Shown here piece by piece: positions 5,033-7,996 of a DNA stretch of 7,996 nt. Position 1 is the first letter of the stretch; the number at the start of each line of letters is the position of its first letter. Under the pieces are notes generated by a model. That model was not told the origin of the DNA, did no database searches, and saw only the letters and a list, made by a program, of their open reading frames with translations. The stretch comes from Betaproteobacteria bacterium (GTDB lineage: Bacteria; Pseudomonadota; Gammaproteobacteria; Burkholderiales; Casimicrobiaceae), in assembly GCA_003153335.1 (NCBI GenBank), contig PLYG01000495.1:1-7996 (forward strand), written 5' to 3'. A program made the translations under genes and the position numbers.

Positions 5033-7996
5033 ATCGCCGCGCACTCCGCTTCGAGTACGATCCGGGTGCCGGCCCCGGGGGCCGATTCCAGGCGGAATGC
5101 GATGCCTACCGCCTCCGCGCGCTCGCGCATGGTGATCAGGCCCCAGTGTTGTTTGTCCGGCAGCGTTTCGTTCGCATCAAAGCCGATACCGTCATCCGTA
5201 ATATCCAGCACGACCCGGCCAGGAACGGCATAGAGGCTGATTTCCACATTTTTCGCCTGCGCGTGCTTGGCGATATTATTGAGCGCCTCCTGGCTGATGC
5301 GAAACATTGCCGTCTCCACGATGGACAGCAGGCGCGGCTGCAGGTCGGCCCCGCTGAGCTCTGCTGCAATCCCGCTGCGCTGGGCAAACTCCGCCACGAG
5401 CTGTCGCAGCGCGGCAAGTAATCCATAATCGTCCAGCACCGGCGGCCTGAGTTCGGCCATCACGTCGCGCACATTCGCGACCATGGATTTGAGCAGGCCC
5501 TGCATGTCCTGCAACTGCCTGTGGACCGCGCGCAGCGACTCCGGCGAGAGCTTGGCGCCAAGCGACCCCAGGATCAGGCCGAGCGTGGACAGCTCTTGCC
5601 CGATGCGGTCGTGCAGCTCGCGTGAAATCGCATGCCGCTCAGTCTCCTCCACGGTCCGCAATCGATGCGACAGTTCGCGCAGCCGGTTGGCGTAGCCGCG
5701 CAGCGCTTCCTCTCTGCGCTTGAGTTCGGTCATATCGCGCACCGTATAGGAATGCGCGATGGTATTACCCTGCTCGTCCTTCACCGGTGAAAACGTGACT
5801 TGGGTCGGGATGCGCGCGCCGTCCTTGCGCAGGTGAATGGTTTCGACCGGACTCAAGGACTCGCCGCGCGCCGCACCCTCGACGAACCTGCGCAGCGTAC
5901 CCGCGCGCTCGGGCGGCACGATCAGGTCGATCGGCTGCCCGACCGCCTCCTGCGCAGACCAGCCGAACAGCCGCTCGGCGGCGGCGTTCCAGGAAAGGAT
6001 GGTGCGGTCGAGCCCGCGGATCAGGATCGCGTCGTTGCTCGATTCGACAATCGCCGCCAGTTGCGCGCGTTCAACGTCGGCACGTTTGCGTTCGCTGATG
6101 TCGCGGAACACGATCGATACACCGATCATTTTTCCGCTTGAATCCTTGATTGGAGACGCCGCTATTGAGACGTCAATGCGCCTGCCGCCCTTGCCAAGAC
6201 GCACCGCATCGTAGGTCGGCATGGAAAGACCGCCTTTGAGTAGCGCCTCTACTTGCGCCCCCCGAGCTCCTTGATCGGCTGGAATGATCAGGGAAACATC
6301 CCGGCCGACGACTTCCACGGCGGTGTACGCGAACAGCCGTTCCGCGGCAGGATTCCAGGTGAGTATTGCGCGGTCGAAGCCGCGGCTGACAATGGCGTCG
6401 TTGCTCGATTCTACAATCGCCGCCAGTTGCGCGTTGATCCGCTCGGACCGTCTGCGCTCGATCAGGCGAGCGAGCTGGGCTGCGATCGTTTCTGAAGCCA
6501 CAATCAGACTTGGTTCGACCGGACGCGAGGTGTCCGCAAAGAATTCAAGAAAAGCGACAACCTCACCCTGCACAACCACGGGAAACGCAAACGCAGCGCG
6601 CAGCCCATCGGCAAGCGCGGCTGCCTTGCGAAGGAACCCATGCGCCTCGTTCACGTCAGTAATCCACGCTGGTCTTTTCTCGCGCACCACGCCGCCCACG
6701 AATGCCCCTGCCAAGGGAAACTCGCGAATATTCTGGGAAGTGCGGATGAATTCCTCGTGGCGGGCAAGATCAGTCGCGTGCCAGACTGACACACCCGAAT
6801 GTTCTAAGTCGCCGCCCAGCTCGTGGGTCATTGCGACGCGTCCAAGCGTCCAATTGCCGAATTCACAGAGGCGCGTTAAACAGACCCTCATCGCTTCCTC
6901 CGGCGCCACCGCCTCATTGGCGGTACGTGCCAAAGATTCCAGCAGTTGCGCAAGCGCCGTCTCGCGCTCCAACTCGTACTCCGTACGCTTGCGCTCGGTG
7001 ATGTCTAGCGATGCCCCCGTTACCCCAACCAATTGCCCTTTCGCATCTCTTTGCGGCTCCACAACGAGATCAAAATAATGCTTTTTTTTCAGTTGTGTAA
7101 CCGAAACTTCGGCACGCGCACTGACTCCGGTTTCTAGAACTCTGCGCTTGACATCGATAATCTGCGGCGCGTCCTCCGGCGGCAAAAGTTCGGAATCCCT
7201 CTTGCCTACTACGTCCTCCGGCGTATACCCCAACTGCGGGGAGTACATCCATGTATAACGAAGATCCAGATCTTGATGAAATAAGGCCATGTCCACGCTC
7301 TTAAGCGCTACGCACAGGCTTCTTTCATTCGAACGCAATGCCTCCTGTGCCCGTTCGCGCTCGGTGACATCCAGCAGAGCGAACAGCAGTCCTTCCACGT
7401 CGCCGCCTTCGCTCGTCAGCGGATGCAAAGTCCAGTCCCAGCAGGTCACGCCCCATTCAGGATGGTCGGGGAATTCAAACGGATTTGCGTAGATCGTAAA
7501 TGGCTCCCCGGTAGCTACCACTTGGCGAAAGATGGTTTCGACCTTTTCACCCGGATACAGCTCGAAATGATTCTTGCCCGGAAAAAACTCGGGCGGATGA
7601 CCGCACGCGTCGGCATAGGCTTTATTCACCCGGACAAAATTGAAATCCCGGTCCAGATAAACCAGGCAAAAATGCGTCGTCGCGAAAATGCGATCGAGGA
7701 GCTCGTAGTTCTCCCGCAATGCTTTCTCGGTCTCAAGTGGCCAAGTAATGTCGCGCAGGATCACGGTGAATAATTTATTGCGCGGCGTTCCCGCCTGCGA
7801 GATCGTGGCCTCGATCGGGAATTCCTCGCCGTTGGCGCGCAACCCGTAGATCAGGCCGTAACGCCCCACCCCGCGGCTGGTCTGCCCGGTTGCCGCGAAA
7901 TTGCGGATGCGTTCGTCGTGCTGCGCGCGGAAGCGTTCGGGAAGCAGTGCGCTGAGCGGCTGGCCGTTCATCTCTTCCCTGGAACGGCCGAACATT
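5029..7996 (-). CDS. Multi-PAS/GAF sensor histidine kinase, NarX type (HisKA_3 + HATPase_c), 5' partial
   Basis: The 988 visible residues form a sensor kinase whose start lies right of the window; the first visible residues are already inside a PAS domain (FGRSREEMNGQPLSALLPE). Numbering from the first visible Met at 7995: PAS about 1-85 (cut), PAS about 95-213, PAS about 220-337, GAF about 345-515, PAS about 520-637, PAS about 643-760, HisKA_3 about 782-850, HATPase_c about 890-985. Several PAS domains end in the usual PAC-type wording (DVTERERAQEAL, DITERKR, DISERKRAD). The phosphoacceptor is H795 (codon 5611-5613) in RELHDRIGQELS. The ATP-binding region shows the N box (SQEALNNIAKHA), DDGIGFD and HWGLITMRERAEAVG. 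No transmembrane helix is seen in this part, so it is probably cytoplasmic, though the missing N-terminus could hold a membrane sensor. It overlaps the regulator gene by 4 bases. Ligands of the PAS and GAF domains cannot be told. The fourth and fifth PAS domains are recent duplicates at DNA level. Confidence 0.95.
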   Translation of the reverse strand, partial: MFGRSREEMNGQPLSALLPERFRAQHDERIRNFAATGQTSRGVGRYGLIYGLRANGEEFPIEATISQAGTPRNKLFTVILRDITWPLETEKALRENYELLDRIFATTHFCLVYLDRDFNFVRVNKAYADACGHPPEFFPGKNHFELYPGEKVETIFRQVVATGEPFTIYANPFEFPDHPEWGVTCWDWTLHPLTSEGGDVEGLLFALLDVTERERAQEALRSNERSLCVALKSVDMALFHQDLDLRYTWMYSPQLGYTPEDVVGKRDSELLPPEDAPQIIDVKRRVLETGVSARAEVSVTQLKKKHYFDLVVEPQRDAKGQLVGVTGASLDITERKRTEYELERETALAQLLESLARTANEAVAPEEAMRVCLTRLCEFGNWTLGRVAMTHELGGDLEHSGVSVWHATDLARHEEFIRTSQNIREFPLAGAFVGGVVREKRPAWITDVNEAHGFLRKAAALADGLRAAFAFPVVVQGEVVAFLEFFADTSRPVEPSLIVASETIAAQLARLIERRRSERINAQLAAIVESSNDAIVSRGFDRAILTWNPAAERLFAYTAVEVVGRDVSLIIPADQGARGAQVEALLKGGLSMPTYDAVRLGKGGRRIDVSIAASPIKDSSGKMIGVSIVFRDISERKRADVERAQLAAIVESSNDAILIRGLDRTILSWNAAAERLFGWSAQEAVGQPIDLIVPPERAGTLRRFVEGAARGESLSPVETIHLRKDGARIPTQVTFSPVKDEQGNTIAHSYTVRDMTELKRREEALRGYANRLRELSHRLRTVEETERHAISRELHDRIGQELSTLGLILGSLGAKLSPESLRAVHRQLQDMQGLLKSMVANVRDVMAELRPPVLDDYGLLAALRQLVAEFAQRSGIAAELSGADLQPRLLSIVETAMFRISQEALNNIAKHAQAKNVEISLYAVPGRVVLDITDDGIGFDANETLPDKQHWGLITMRERAEAVGIAFRLESAPGAGTRIVLEAECAAI
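5964..6067. repeat. Intragenic direct repeat, copy 1 (PAS duplication)
   Basis: These 104 bases match 6330-6433 at 86 positions without gaps, and the last 39 bases differ at only one. The offset is 366 bases, or 122 codons, the size of one PAS unit. The segment encodes the N-terminal core of the PAS domain nearest the kinase core (AQLAAIVESSNDAILIRG, then WNAAAERLF). Confidence 0.85.
6330..6433. repeat. Intragenic direct repeat, copy 2 (PAS duplication)
   Basis: Partner of 5964-6067. It encodes the matching core of the preceding PAS domain (AQLAAIVESSNDAIVSRG, then WNPAAERLF). The near-identical 39-base stretch includes silent positions, which suggests recent tandem duplication or gene conversion rather than protein-level constraint alone. 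Confidence 0.85.
7082..7089 (-). other. A8 homopolymer inside the kinase gene
   Basis: On the coding strand eight consecutive A residues encode part of QLKKKHYF in the third visible PAS domain. It is among the longest homopolymers in this GC-rich window. Such tracts are prone to polymerase slippage; the frame as given here is intact. Confidence 0.7.

Noticed and set aside
5033..5044. GTG start adding four residues to the NarL-type regulator
   Set aside because: The ATG at 5032 directly precedes the receiver fold and forms the ATGA overlap; the GTG has no better ribosome site.
4511..5233. Plus-strand open frame of 240 codons
   Set aside because: Antisense to the NarL-type regulator and the kinase end, both with complete conserved motifs; its translation is His/Arg-rich without domain features.
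6284..7078. Plus-strand open frame of 264 codons
   Set aside because: Antisense to PAS and GAF coding sequence of the kinase; low-complexity Ser/Ala/Arg composition and no motif.

Overview
The window is a signalling locus in which every supported gene lies on the minus strand. In transcription order it holds a large multi-PAS/GAF NarX-type sensor histidine kinase (5' end outside the window), a NarL/FixJ-type response regulator, a stand-alone receiver-domain protein, and a membrane-anchored Cache-HAMP-GAF-PAS-PAS-GAF-HD-GYP protein. The DNA looks GC-rich, and the protein families and GAF wording resemble those of proteobacteria, most likely a betaproteobacterium. That assignment is inference only, since no ribosomal or housekeeping marker is present.

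Layout from right to left: 7996-5029 is the kinase. Its TGA overlaps the ATG of the NarL-type regulator (5032-4394) in an ATGA arrangement, so the two are probably translationally coupled cognate partners. A 174-bp gap (4220-4393) follows, with no convincing promoter or terminator. The single-domain receiver (4219-3800) and the HD-GYP gene (3687-139) come next, separated by 112 bp; each has a plausible Shine-Dalgarno sequence. Positions 1-138 hold no intact gene but carry a second, decayed copy of the 3' end and 3' flank of the receiver gene.

Proposed working: cytoplasmic and redox or small-molecule inputs sensed by the PAS and GAF domains of the kinase would drive His-to-Asp transfer to the NarL-type regulator and change transcription. 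The HD-GYP protein would sense a periplasmic ligand through its Cache domain, integrate further GAF/PAS inputs, and hydrolyse cyclic-di-GMP. The lone receiver could be a second phosphoryl acceptor for the kinase or a partner of the HD-GYP protein, which has no receiver domain of its own.

The most unusual point is structural. An imperfect direct repeat (1-86 and 3771-3856, 79 of 86 bases identical) flanks the whole HD-GYP gene. The left copy is the broken C-terminus of a second receiver gene starting almost immediately after the HD-GYP stop codon. This points to a tandem duplication or recombination of a receiver/HD-GYP-sensor module and predicts related sequence just outside the left edge. 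I found no CRISPR array, RNA gene, insertion sequence or clearly new kind of system.
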